Shown here: positions 1 through 6,251 of the stretch, one piece after another
Layout of the letters: the number at the start of each line of letters is the position of its first letter
Numbering within the stretch: the first letter of the stretch is position 1
Origin: Clostridia bacterium
Lineage (GTDB): Bacteria > Bacillota_A > Clostridia > Lachnospirales > Lachnospiraceae
Reading direction: 5' to 3'
DNA: 9,427 bases
Assembly (NCBI GenBank): GCA_012515365.1
Contig: JAAYYM010000523.1
Coordinates: forward strand, 1 to 9,427
Notes under the pieces: generated by a model
Told to the model about the DNA's origin: nothing
What the model saw: the letters and a program-made list of their open reading frames with translations, nothing else
Database searches by the model: none
Translations under genes and position numbers: made by a program

Positions 1-1413
1 ATATTTAATTTTAAGGTTTTTAATTCCTGTTCGTTCCCTGTCTTCATTCTCAAGCTCGGCAAGCCAGTTCTTTCCTTGTGTCTTGGCACTTCTTAAGCTG
101 TCGATCTGCTCATTGTAGCCAGATCTGATGATACCACCTTCATGGATATTGATTGGTGGCTCATCTGCGATCGCATTCTCGATCATCTTGAAAATATCAC
201 CCAGATCATCTAGAGACTCCTCTATATCTGTCAGTAATTCCGAATGAAACTCCTTTAAGATCTGTTTCATGTAAGGAATCATCTCAAGAGAGTTCCGAAA
301 TGCGATCAAGTCCCTTGGATTAGCTGATTTATATGTGATCTTACTTAACAAACGTTCTAGATCATAAATTGGATTTAAGTACTCTCTTAGTTCCTCCCTG
401 GATATTGCATTTGCATTTAACTCTTCAATTGCATCCAGTCGCTTTTCTATCAGCTGTTTATCAATCAAAGGCTGTTCTATGTAATTACGCAGCATTCTGC
501 CGCCCATTGCTGTTTTTGTTTTATCTAAAACCCATAAAAGTGAGCCCCTTTTTTGTTTATCTCGCAAGGTTTCTGTCAGCTCCAGATTTCGTCTGGTTGC
601 ATTATCAATCAACATATACATAGAGACTGAATATGGCGTAATATGTGTCATATGCTCAAGCATTGTTTTTTGCGTTTCATACAGATACTGCAGTAAGGCG
701 CCAGATGCAATCGTAGCAATATCATATTCTGTCAGCCCAAGTCCCTCAAGTGCTGTCACTTTAAAATGCTCCATGATACATTTTTTACATCCATCATCAT
801 CAAAATACCATGGCTCCAGCGCATAAATAGCTGCACCGATTTTATATTTAAGCTCCTCTAGGTCAATGCCGCTCACCAAAAAAGCTTCATTGCAGATAAT
901 CTCTGTGGGTGCGAATTTATAAATCTCATCTAGCAGCCCACGTTGTGTTTCCACCTGTGTCGTCAGATAATCGCCTGTCGAAATGTCTGCCAGCGCGATT
1001 CCAAACTGATCTGCTATGTATACGATACACATGATGTAATTATTCTTGCTTTCCTCAAGCGCCTGCATATTGATATTCGTACCTGGAGTGACAATACGTG
1101 TTACTTCACGCTTTACAAGCCCTTTCGCAAGTTTGGGGTCTTCTACCTGTTCACAGATTGCTACTTTATAGCCTTTGCTGACAAGCTTATTTAAATATCC
1201 ATCCACAGCATGATACGGAATTCCACACATAGGAGCGCGTTCTTCAAGACCACAGCTTTTACCGGTCAGCGTAATTTCAAGTTCTTTTGATGCAACAAGT
1301 GCATCGTCAAAGAACATTTCATAGAAATCTCCTAAACGATAAAATAAAATGCAGTCTTTATATTCCTCTTTTGTCTCCAGATACTTTTGCATCATTGGTG
1401 TTAATTCTGCCAA
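1..1413 (-). CDS. mutS: DNA mismatch repair protein MutS, N-terminal part (3' end lies outside the window)
   Basis: MutS recognises mispaired and looped-out bases and starts mismatch repair with MutL. Translating from a TTG codon at 1413 gives 471 residues with no stop, and the frame runs off at base 1; the family is usually about 850-900 residues, so roughly half is present. Visible parts are the N-terminal TPMMQKYL block, the mismatch-probing Phe-x-Glu in GDFYEMF (F30, E32), the mismatch-recognition domain with GIPYHAVDGYL, CEQVEDP and RIVTPGT (to about residue 115), the connector domain, the start of the lever/core region (LIDNATRRNLEL, GGRMLRNYIEQPL), and the clamp segment ending near RERTGIKNLKIKY. 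The ATPase domain is not in the window. TTG is preferred because a GAGGGAG site lies 4 nt upstream and the protein then begins LAELTPMMQ, matching the family N-terminus; the first in-frame ATG would remove conserved residues. It follows the SulP gene by 36 nt with no hairpin between them. Next in related genomes one expects mutL. Confidence 0.96.
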   Translation of the reverse strand, partial: MAELTPMMQKYLETKEEYKDCILFYRLGDFYEMFFDDALVASKELEITLTGKSCGLEERAPMCGIPYHAVDGYLNKLVSKGYKVAICEQVEDPKLAKGLVKREVTRIVTPGTNINMQALEESKNNYIMCIVYIADQFGIALADISTGDYLTTQVETQRGLLDEIYKFAPTEIICNEAFLVSGIDLEELKYKIGAAIYALEPWYFDDDGCKKCIMEHFKVTALEGLGLTEYDIATIASGALLQYLYETQKTMLEHMTHITPYSVSMYMLIDNATRRNLELTETLRDKQKRGSLLWVLDKTKTAMGGRMLRNYIEQPLIDKQLIEKRLDAIEELNANAISREELREYLNPIYDLERLLSKITYKSANPRDLIAFRNSLEMIPYMKQILKEFHSELLTDIEESLDDLGDIFKMIENAIADEPPINIHEGGIIRSGYNEQIDSLRSAKTQGKNWLAELENEDRERTGIKNLKIKY

Positions 1414-1425
1414 CGTACTCCCTCT
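1414..1425 (-). promoter_or_regulatory. Ribosome-binding site fixing the TTG start of mutS
   Basis: On the minus strand this reads AGAGGGAGTACG followed directly by TTG. The purine-rich GAGGGAG core is separated from the TTG by 4 nt (6 nt if AGAGGG is taken as the core). No ATG or GTG in the mutS frame is as well placed, so this site decides the start. Confidence 0.75.
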
Positions 1426-1449
1426 TTTCCGGTCTGATTGTAATATGTT

Positions 1450-3087
1450 TTATAACAGGTTGCCCGCACGTATAATTGCGTCATCAATATGTACACAGAA
1501 ATTTTCTTCGCCGATTTCATTATAAAGACCTGATTTTTGTAAAGTAGCCATAGGCTGTTCATTTACATGTGACATAACCAGTGTAATCTTATTTTTCTGG
1601 CACATTGTAACGAATTTCTTCAGACTATGTATGGCTGTTGCATCCAAAGAAGGAACACTTCTCATACGAAGGATGATGCAGTTGATACTCTTATCCGTCG
1701 TAATCGTCAGCAGCTTTTCTGCTACACCAAAAAACATAGGTCCGCTAATTTCATATACGTATGTATTCTTAGGTACTTTTCTTAAATTAATACTATCAGG
1801 ATCATCGTCATCATCCTGTGGATAAACCCACCCATTTACATTAGAAACATCACTCATTCTCTTAATAAATAAAAATGCAGTCATGATCATACCGATCTCA
1901 ATTGCCACTACAAGATCAAAGATGATTGTCAAGGAAAAGGTTGCAATCAATACAATAATATCACTCTTTGGTGATGTTTTAACAAGATCTACAAATTCTC
2001 TCCATTCACTCATATTATATGCAACCATAAACAGGATTGCTGCAATGGTCGGCATCGGGATCAATGAAGCATAAGGCATTAAAACCACAAGAATCAGTAC
2101 AAGTGTAATAGAATGAACCATCCCGGCGATAGGCGTTCTTCCGCCATTTTTAATATTTGCCGCTGTTCTTGCAATTGCTCCGGTAGCCGGTATTCCGCCA
2201 AACAGACCTGAAGCAATATTTCCTGCACCCTGAGCTATCAATTCCATATTAGAGCGGTGTTTGGAGTTAATCATACCATCTGCAACAACACACGATAATA
2301 AAGATTCTATGGCTGCTAAAACTGCAATGGTAAATGCATCTGGAAGCAAGGTCCTGATCCGTCCTATCGAAAATGCAGGCATACTGAAGGAAGGCAGTTT
2401 ATTAGATATTTCATACAGACTTCCGATGGTGTTGACATCAAGCGCCATAAGCTTCACTAATAAAGAAGCTACAATAACTGCAATCAGTGAGCCTGGTATC
2501 TTTTTACTGATTTTGGGCCAAATGATGAGAATAGCCAGTGATATAGCTCCAATTGCAAGTGCCTGTAGATTAATTGTTGTAATACATGAAATAATTTCTT
2601 TGATTTTTTCTGTGGTTTCAATTGGTGAATGCGAAAAGGTAAGTCCAAAGAAATCTTTGACTTGTCCAATCACTATTGTAACAGCAATTCCTGAAGTAAA
2701 TCCAGTGGTAATTGTGTAAGGAATGAATTTAATCAGATTTCCCATTTTGCACAATCCCATAATAATCAAAATGATTCCTGCCAAGATCGTGGCGATCACA
2801 AGTCCGTCAAATCCCTGACTTGCAACGATTCCTGCTACGATAGTTGCAAAGGCTGCGGTCGGTCCTGAAATCTGTACACGGCTTCCACCTAAAAATGAAA
2901 TGACGAATCCAGCTACAATTGCTGTATAGAGTCCCTTTTCAGGTGTCACTCCTGATGCAAGTGCCAGCGCAATAGATAATGGCAACGCAATGATTGCTAC
3001 AATAATACCTGCTACTACATCTTTAATAAACTGTTCTTTTGTGTATGTTTTCATAACTGAAAACAACTTTGGTTTTAACTTTTCCAT
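1450..3087 (-). CDS. SulP family inorganic anion transporter with C-terminal STAS domain
   Basis: A 545-residue integral membrane protein of the SulP/SLC26 family, which moves anions such as sulfate, bicarbonate or dicarboxylates across the cytoplasmic membrane. After a short cytoplasmic N-terminus (KPKLFSVMKTYTKEQF), hydrophobic segments run from about residue 23 to 410. Family signatures are visible: DVVAGIIVAIIALPLSIALA (23-42), the anion-site segment GGSRVQISGPTAAF (67-80), AAIESLLSCVVADG (258-271) and GNIASGLFGGIPATGAIARTA (289-309). A short acidic linker with five consecutive Asp (425-429) precedes the STAS domain (about 438-545), with ISGPMFFG and the VPSLDATAIHSLKKF helix. Length is normal. 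The substrate cannot be read from sequence; sulfate, bicarbonate and dicarboxylate remain open. It lies 42 nt after miaB and 36 nt before mutS, unrelated in role to either. The assigned ATG at 3087 gives the expected family N-terminus, but its Shine-Dalgarno is poorly spaced (see the separate entry). Confidence 0.95.
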   Translation of the reverse strand: MEKLKPKLFSVMKTYTKEQFIKDVVAGIIVAIIALPLSIALALASGVTPEKGLYTAIVAGFVISFLGGSRVQISGPTAAFATIVAGIVASQGFDGLVIATILAGIILIIMGLCKMGNLIKFIPYTITTGFTSGIAVTIVIGQVKDFFGLTFSHSPIETTEKIKEIISCITTINLQALAIGAISLAILIIWPKISKKIPGSLIAVIVASLLVKLMALDVNTIGSLYEISNKLPSFSMPAFSIGRIRTLLPDAFTIAVLAAIESLLSCVVADGMINSKHRSNMELIAQGAGNIASGLFGGIPATGAIARTAANIKNGGRTPIAGMVHSITLVLILVVLMPYASLIPMPTIAAILFMVAYNMSEWREFVDLVKTSPKSDIIVLIATFSLTIIFDLVVAIEIGMIMTAFLFIKRMSDVSNVNGWVYPQDDDDDPDSINLRKVPKNTYVYEISGPMFFGVAEKLLTITTDKSINCIILRMRSVPSLDATAIHSLKKFVTMCQKNKITLVMSHVNEQPMATLQKSGLYNEIGEENFCVHIDDAIIRAGNLL

Positions 3088-3097
3088 TTTCTCTCAT
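3023..3097 (-). other. Possible 24-codon leader ORF overlapping the start of the SulP gene
   Basis: An ATG at 3097 with a well-spaced GAGGAG Shine-Dalgarno opens a frame of 24 codons (starting MRENGKVKTK, ending with TAA at 3025-3023). It overlaps the first 65 nt of the SulP gene in a different frame. The peptide resembles nothing I recognise and is rich in Lys and polar residues. It could be a regulatory upstream ORF that limits or couples SulP translation, or simply chance. The overlap and the ribosome-binding site are directly visible; any function is conjecture. Confidence 0.2.
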
Positions 3098-3107
3098 AAG
3101 TCTCCTC
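3088..3107 (-). promoter_or_regulatory. Poorly spaced ribosome-binding site ahead of the SulP gene
   Basis: The minus strand carries GAGGAG (3107-3102), the only strong Shine-Dalgarno in the miaB-SulP gap. It is 14 nt from the SulP ATG at 3087, longer than the usual 5-9 nt, but only 4 nt from another ATG at 3097 that is out of frame with SulP. A weaker purine run (GAGAGAAA) sits directly against the SulP ATG. SulP translation may therefore be inefficient, or may depend on the overlapping short frame. Confidence 0.5.
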
Positions 3108-3121
3108 ATAAATTAATTTAT
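3108..3121. repeat. Perfect 14-bp AT-only palindrome in the miaB-SulP gap
   Basis: The sequence ATAAATTAATTTAT is its own reverse complement and lies just upstream of the GAGGAG site of the SulP gene, within the 42-nt gap after miaB. It contains no G or C and has no loop or adjoining GC stem, so it is not a convincing rho-independent terminator. It could be a protein-binding site or an AT-rich upstream element that keeps the ribosome site unstructured, but in AT-rich DNA it may be chance. Confidence 0.3.
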
Positions 3122-3129
3122 TTATTTTA

Positions 3130-4563
3130 TCAGATGATTCTCTCACCAATATAATAAAATCCTTTGCATTCCTTCAGCTTCACTTTAACAAACGTTCCCT
3201 TTAGATCGGGTGTTCCTATAAAATGAACCAAAAGATTATTGCTTAAACGTCCTGTCATATATGCAGGATCATGTTCATTAACGTCCTCTACCAAAACCAT
3301 CTCTTCCCTGCCTTCATACTGCATAGCCATTTGTGCTGATACAGATTGTACAAGTTTTAGTACCTGATCAAAATTTTCTTTTACCTCTTCAGGCGGAACT
3401 TGGTTTTCCATTGAAGCGGCAGGTGTTCCTGTTCGTTTTGAATAAATGAATGTAAATGCACCATCAAAGCGAACTGTTTGGATCACATCTAACGTATCTT
3501 GTATATCTTCCTTTGTTTCTCCTGGAAATCCGACTATAATATCTGTTGTGATTGCAATATCAGGAATTTCTCTTCTGATCTTTTCTGCAAGCTGAATAAA
3601 CTGCTCCTTCGTATATCTGCGATTCATTTTATCCAAAATTCTTGTACTTCCAGACTGCAGTGGAAGATGCAGGTGACGGCATATTTTCTTTGACTCTTTC
3701 ATCACATTGATCAGTTCATCTGATAAGTCCTTTGGATGAGAGGTCATAAAACGAATCCGTTCTAGACCGTCAATCTGTTCAATCTGTTTTAATAATTCAG
3801 CGAAAGTAGGTTTGTCTTGCAGATTTTTCCCATAGGAATTGACATTCTGTCCAAGCAGCATAATTTCAACAACACCATCTTTTACAAGTGCTTTGATTTC
3901 ATCAATGATATCCTGTGGTTCTCTGCTTCTCTCCCGCCCTCGTACATACGGAACAATACAGTAGCTGCAAAAATTATTACAGCCAAACATGATATTGACT
4001 CCTGATTTGAAAGAATACTTTCGCTCACTAGGCAGATTTTCCACGATCTGATCTGTATCCTTCCATATATCAACTATCATTCCTTTGCTTTCAAATCGAA
4101 GGCAGATTAGCTGCGCAAGCTTAAAGATATTATGTGTCCCAAATATAATATCTACAAAACGATAACTTTTTTTTATCTTTTCAATAACAGAAGCTTCTTG
4201 CATCATACAGCCACATAACGCTATCATTTTATGAGGATTTTTTTCTTTTATGTGTTTGAGCTGTCCTAATCTTCCATAAACCCTTTGATTTGCATTATCT
4301 CTGACCGTACATGTATTATAAATAACAAAATCAGATGATTCCTCATCATCTGAAATCTGATATCCTATACGTTTAAGGATTCCGACCAGTTTTTCTGAAT
4401 CTCTGGAATTCATCTGACATCCAAATGTGACTACATTAGCTGTCAGTTTTCTATGAAGCAGATCCTCTTGTTCTCTTAAATATGCTTTCGCTTTTTCAAT
4501 ATATTCGAGTTGCGAAGCAAACTCATGTTCCGCTACAGTTGTACTTTTATAACCATCCATCAT
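3130..4563 (-). CDS. miaB: tRNA-2-methylthio-N6-dimethylallyladenosine synthase MiaB
   Basis: MiaB is a radical-SAM enzyme that methylthiolates C2 of N6-isopentenyladenosine at position 37 of tRNAs reading UNN codons, stabilising codon pairing. The 477-residue protein has the full three-domain layout. The N-terminal methylthiotransferase domain carries the three Cys of the auxiliary iron-sulfur cluster (C49 in TFGCQMNSR, C85 in NTCTVRDNA, C119 in CGCMMQ). The radical-SAM core has the CxxxCxxC motif (C195, C199, C202 in FGCNNFCSYCIVPYVRGRERSR-type context), followed by LGQNVNSYG, LHLPLQSGS and TDIIVGFPGE. A C-terminal TRAM domain spans roughly 410-477. About 40 residues precede the first domain, as in many clostridial MiaB. 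The upstream cyclo-ligase stop abuts the start as TAAATGATG, so either ATG (4563 or 4560) may be used; AAGGGA lies 5 or 8 nt upstream respectively. Direct TAA/ATG contact implies translational coupling. The motif set around the SAM site and MutS linkage favour MiaB over MtaB or RimO. Confidence 0.97.
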   Translation of the reverse strand: MMDGYKSTTVAEHEFASQLEYIEKAKAYLREQEDLLHRKLTANVVTFGCQMNSRDSEKLVGILKRIGYQISDDEESSDFVIYNTCTVRDNANQRVYGRLGQLKHIKEKNPHKMIALCGCMMQEASVIEKIKKSYRFVDIIFGTHNIFKLAQLICLRFESKGMIVDIWKDTDQIVENLPSERKYSFKSGVNIMFGCNNFCSYCIVPYVRGRERSREPQDIIDEIKALVKDGVVEIMLLGQNVNSYGKNLQDKPTFAELLKQIEQIDGLERIRFMTSHPKDLSDELINVMKESKKICRHLHLPLQSGSTRILDKMNRRYTKEQFIQLAEKIRREIPDIAITTDIIVGFPGETKEDIQDTLDVIQTVRFDGAFTFIYSKRTGTPAASMENQVPPEEVKENFDQVLKLVQSVSAQMAMQYEGREEMVLVEDVNEHDPAYMTGRLSNNLLVHFIGTPDLKGTFVKVKLKECKGFYYIGERII

Positions 4564-5151
4564 TTATTTCCCTTCACTACAATATATTCGTTCGTGTTCT
4601 GTTATGATGCTGTCCATTTTCACATCATATTCCTTTGCTTCAATAGAAGCCGTAAATTGTCCTTCATAGGCAACTGCCATTTTGTAGCATCCCGAATGCT
4701 TAGAAAGAAAACGGTCATAAAAGCCTTTTCCATAGCCCATACGGTTTCCTGTGCGATCAAAAGCAACTCCCGGAACTAAGATTAAATCCGGAGTTTCATG
4801 GATCACAGGCATTATCTCGGTAGGTTCTTTTATAGAATGATAACCTGTTATCAGCTCATCAACAGATCTAATTGTATGAAAAACAAGATCATCAGAAACC
4901 ACTCTTGGCACTGCGATTTTCTTTTGATGATTAAATGCATGATCCATAACAATTGCAAGATCAACCTCATTTCGATATGCCATATACATAAAGATGAGAT
5001 CTGCCTTCCTATATTCCTGTGAGGTTAAAATTCTCTCACAAATCATTTGATCATAATGCTGATGCTGTTCTTGACTCAGTCTGTTTCTGAATGCAATTGC
5101 CTCATGCCTGATCTTTTGTGCCTGATTCATGTTTTCTGTTCTGTTCTCCAT
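4564..5151 (-). CDS. 5-formyltetrahydrofolate cyclo-ligase (methenyltetrahydrofolate synthetase)
   Basis: This cytoplasmic enzyme uses ATP to convert 5-formyltetrahydrofolate to 5,10-methenyltetrahydrofolate, returning a storage or inhibitory folate to the one-carbon pool. From the ATG at 5151 it has 195 residues, the normal family length. Family features are the basic N-terminal helix ending in RNRLS, the YMAYRNEVD segment, KIAVPRV (the region contacting ATP and folate), LILVPGVAFDRTGNRMGYGK (about 121-140), and the glycine-rich signature GYGKGFYDRFL (139-149), close to the family's G-x-G-x-G-Y-Y-D-R. The chosen start has GGAAAG 4 nt upstream. A GTG or other start upstream at 5181 would only lengthen the overlap, and an ATG at 5130 (MNQAQKIRHE) is possible but lacks a good ribosome site. 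The gene overlaps the 3' end of the DUF896 gene by 50 nt in another frame and ends directly against miaB. Confidence 0.94.
   Translation of the reverse strand: MENRTENMNQAQKIRHEAIAFRNRLSQEQHQHYDQMICERILTSQEYRKADLIFMYMAYRNEVDLAIVMDHAFNHQKKIAVPRVVSDDLVFHTIRSVDELITGYHSIKEPTEIMPVIHETPDLILVPGVAFDRTGNRMGYGKGFYDRFLSKHSGCYKMAVAYEGQFTASIEAKEYDVKMDSIITEHERIYCSEGK
5102..5151 (-). other. 50-nt dual-coding overlap between the DUF896 gene and the cyclo-ligase gene
   Basis: The disordered, charged tail of the DUF896 protein (its last 16 codons and stop) is encoded by the same bases as the first codons of the cyclo-ligase, in a different frame. The cyclo-ligase ribosome site (GGAAAG) lies within the DUF896 coding region. 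The overlap shrinks to 29 nt if the ATG at 5130 is the real start. Confidence 0.65.
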
Positions 5152-5353
5152 ATTTCTTTCCAAGATTCGTAATCGAACCATCCGTTTCCTGTATATTTAC
5201 ATTGTTAAGCTGACCTCTCAAGTTTGCCTTTACCGAGGCAATATATTCTGCTCGAAGCTGCTTCTGCTCTTTCGCTTCTTCCTCGCTCAAACCCTGTGCC
5301 TTAGATTTATGATACAATTCATTGATTCGTTTAATTTTTTCATCCAGCCCCAT
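5102..5353 (-). CDS. DUF896 (UPF0291, YnzC-like) small cytoplasmic protein
   Basis: An 83-residue protein matching the DUF896 family, typified by Bacillus subtilis YnzC. The family has no established activity; in Bacillus ynzC lies with yneA and yneB in an SOS-induced operon. The family pattern is clear: an N-terminal helical hairpin with KIKRINELYHKSKAQGLSEE (6-25), then EAKEQKQLRAEYIASVKANL and RGQLNNVNIQETDGSI up to about residue 62. The remaining 20 residues are charged and look disordered. It has no signal peptide or membrane segment. The start is well supported: AAGGAG overlaps the proB stop codon and lies 7 nt from the ATG, with 11 nt between the genes. Its last 50 nt also encode the start of the cyclo-ligase in another frame, so translation of the two is probably coupled. 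Here it occupies the position where proA might be expected after proB. Confidence 0.9.
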   Translation of the reverse strand: MGLDEKIKRINELYHKSKAQGLSEEEAKEQKQLRAEYIASVKANLRGQLNNVNIQETDGSITNLGKKYGEQNRKHESGTKDQA

Positions 5354-5364
5354 TTAGCATCTCC

Positions 5365-6231
5365 TTAGTTTTTCGAAATATAATCTGCTATATCAAAATT
5401 ATGATCCTTATTTGCTTTAAACAACGTTCCATAATTCTTTCCTTCTATAATTTTATGTATCACTCGTACATCCGCTCCATTTGCGATCACCATATCTGCA
5501 CCTGCACTTGTTGCTACTACAGCTGCATGAAGTTTTGCGCTCATTCCACCGGTACCAATTTTGCTTCCTGTTGTTTCCTTTCCCATATCTAAAAGCTGAT
5601 CATTGAGCTGCTCTACAATATCAATGAATTTTGCTTCCTTATTTTCACGTGGATCATCTGTATACAAACCGTCAATATCAGACAATAGAATCAGAAGATC
5701 TGCATCTACAAGAACCGATACAACAGCAGATAAAAAGTCATTATCACCAATAGTATCCTCTACTTCATGAATTGCAACCGTATCATTCTCATTAACGACC
5801 GGAATAACTCCCATCTCAAGTAGTGCGGTAAATGTATTATGTGCATTTCTTCTGTTAACATCATCAACGATTGTATTTTTAGTCATCAAAATCTGTGCTG
5901 TAACATGATTATACTCTGCAAAGAGTTTTTGATAAATCATCATCAGACGTGCCTGTCCGATAGCGGCACAAGCCTGCTTGGTAGGAATGTCCTTTTTATC
6001 AGGATCGATATTCATTGATTTTTTTCCAACAGCGATTGCACCTGATGAAACCAAGATGACGTCTTTTCCTTGATTTTTAAGCTCACACAACTCACGTACC
6101 AGACGTTCCATTTTTGTCAGATTCAATTCTCCTGTTTTCATATGATGCAGAGAGGAAGAACCTATCTTTACAACAATTCTTTTTTTATTTTTCAGTAATT
6201 TTCTCAAATAATCTTTTTGATTTTCACTCAT
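5365..6231 (-). CDS. proB: Glutamate 5-kinase ProB, short form without PUA domain
   Basis: ProB phosphorylates L-glutamate to gamma-glutamyl phosphate, the first and normally proline-inhibited step of proline synthesis. The 288-residue protein is one amino-acid-kinase domain: KIGSSSL (22-28) at the phosphate site, VSSGAIAVG (61-69), QACAAIGQARLM (86-97), VVNENDTVA (145-153) and GDNDFLSA (162-169) at the glutamate site, LLSDIDGLYTDDPR (182-195) and the nucleotide-site GTGGMSAKLHAA (226-237). It ends there. The E. coli enzyme is about 367 residues and carries a C-terminal PUA domain; the short architecture occurs in many Clostridia, so this is probably natural, not truncated: the stop is followed at once by the next gene's ribosome site. 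The start has AGGTGG shortly upstream and lies 20 nt after the COG2509 gene. The partner gene proA does not follow. MSEN... is the only sensible start. Confidence 0.96.
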   Translation of the reverse strand: MSENQKDYLRKLLKNKKRIVVKIGSSSLHHMKTGELNLTKMERLVRELCELKNQGKDVILVSSGAIAVGKKSMNIDPDKKDIPTKQACAAIGQARLMMIYQKLFAEYNHVTAQILMTKNTIVDDVNRRNAHNTFTALLEMGVIPVVNENDTVAIHEVEDTIGDNDFLSAVVSVLVDADLLILLSDIDGLYTDDPRENKEAKFIDIVEQLNDQLLDMGKETTGSKIGTGGMSAKLHAAVVATSAGADMVIANGADVRVIHKIIEGKNYGTLFKANKDHNFDIADYISKN

Positions 6232-6251
6232 TTGATTTCCACCTGTTTATG

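Noticed and set aside
369..1194. Plus-strand open frames of about 83 codons
   Set aside because: They are antisense shadows of the mutS reading frame, which carries diagnostic MutS motifs throughout this stretch.
2261..2719. 152-codon plus-strand open frame
   Set aside because: It lies wholly antisense within the well-supported SulP gene and has no recognisable domain; the opposite strand explains the openness.
3088..3129. Possible rho-independent terminator after miaB
   Set aside because: The only symmetry is an AT-only palindrome without a GC stem or a following T-run in the right place, so it does not look like a terminator.
3108..3170. Possible promoter for the SulP gene (TTGGTG ... TAAAAT on the minus strand)
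   Set aside because: The spacing of the two boxes is about 14 nt, too short for a typical housekeeping promoter, and TAAAAT-like boxes are common in AT-rich DNA.
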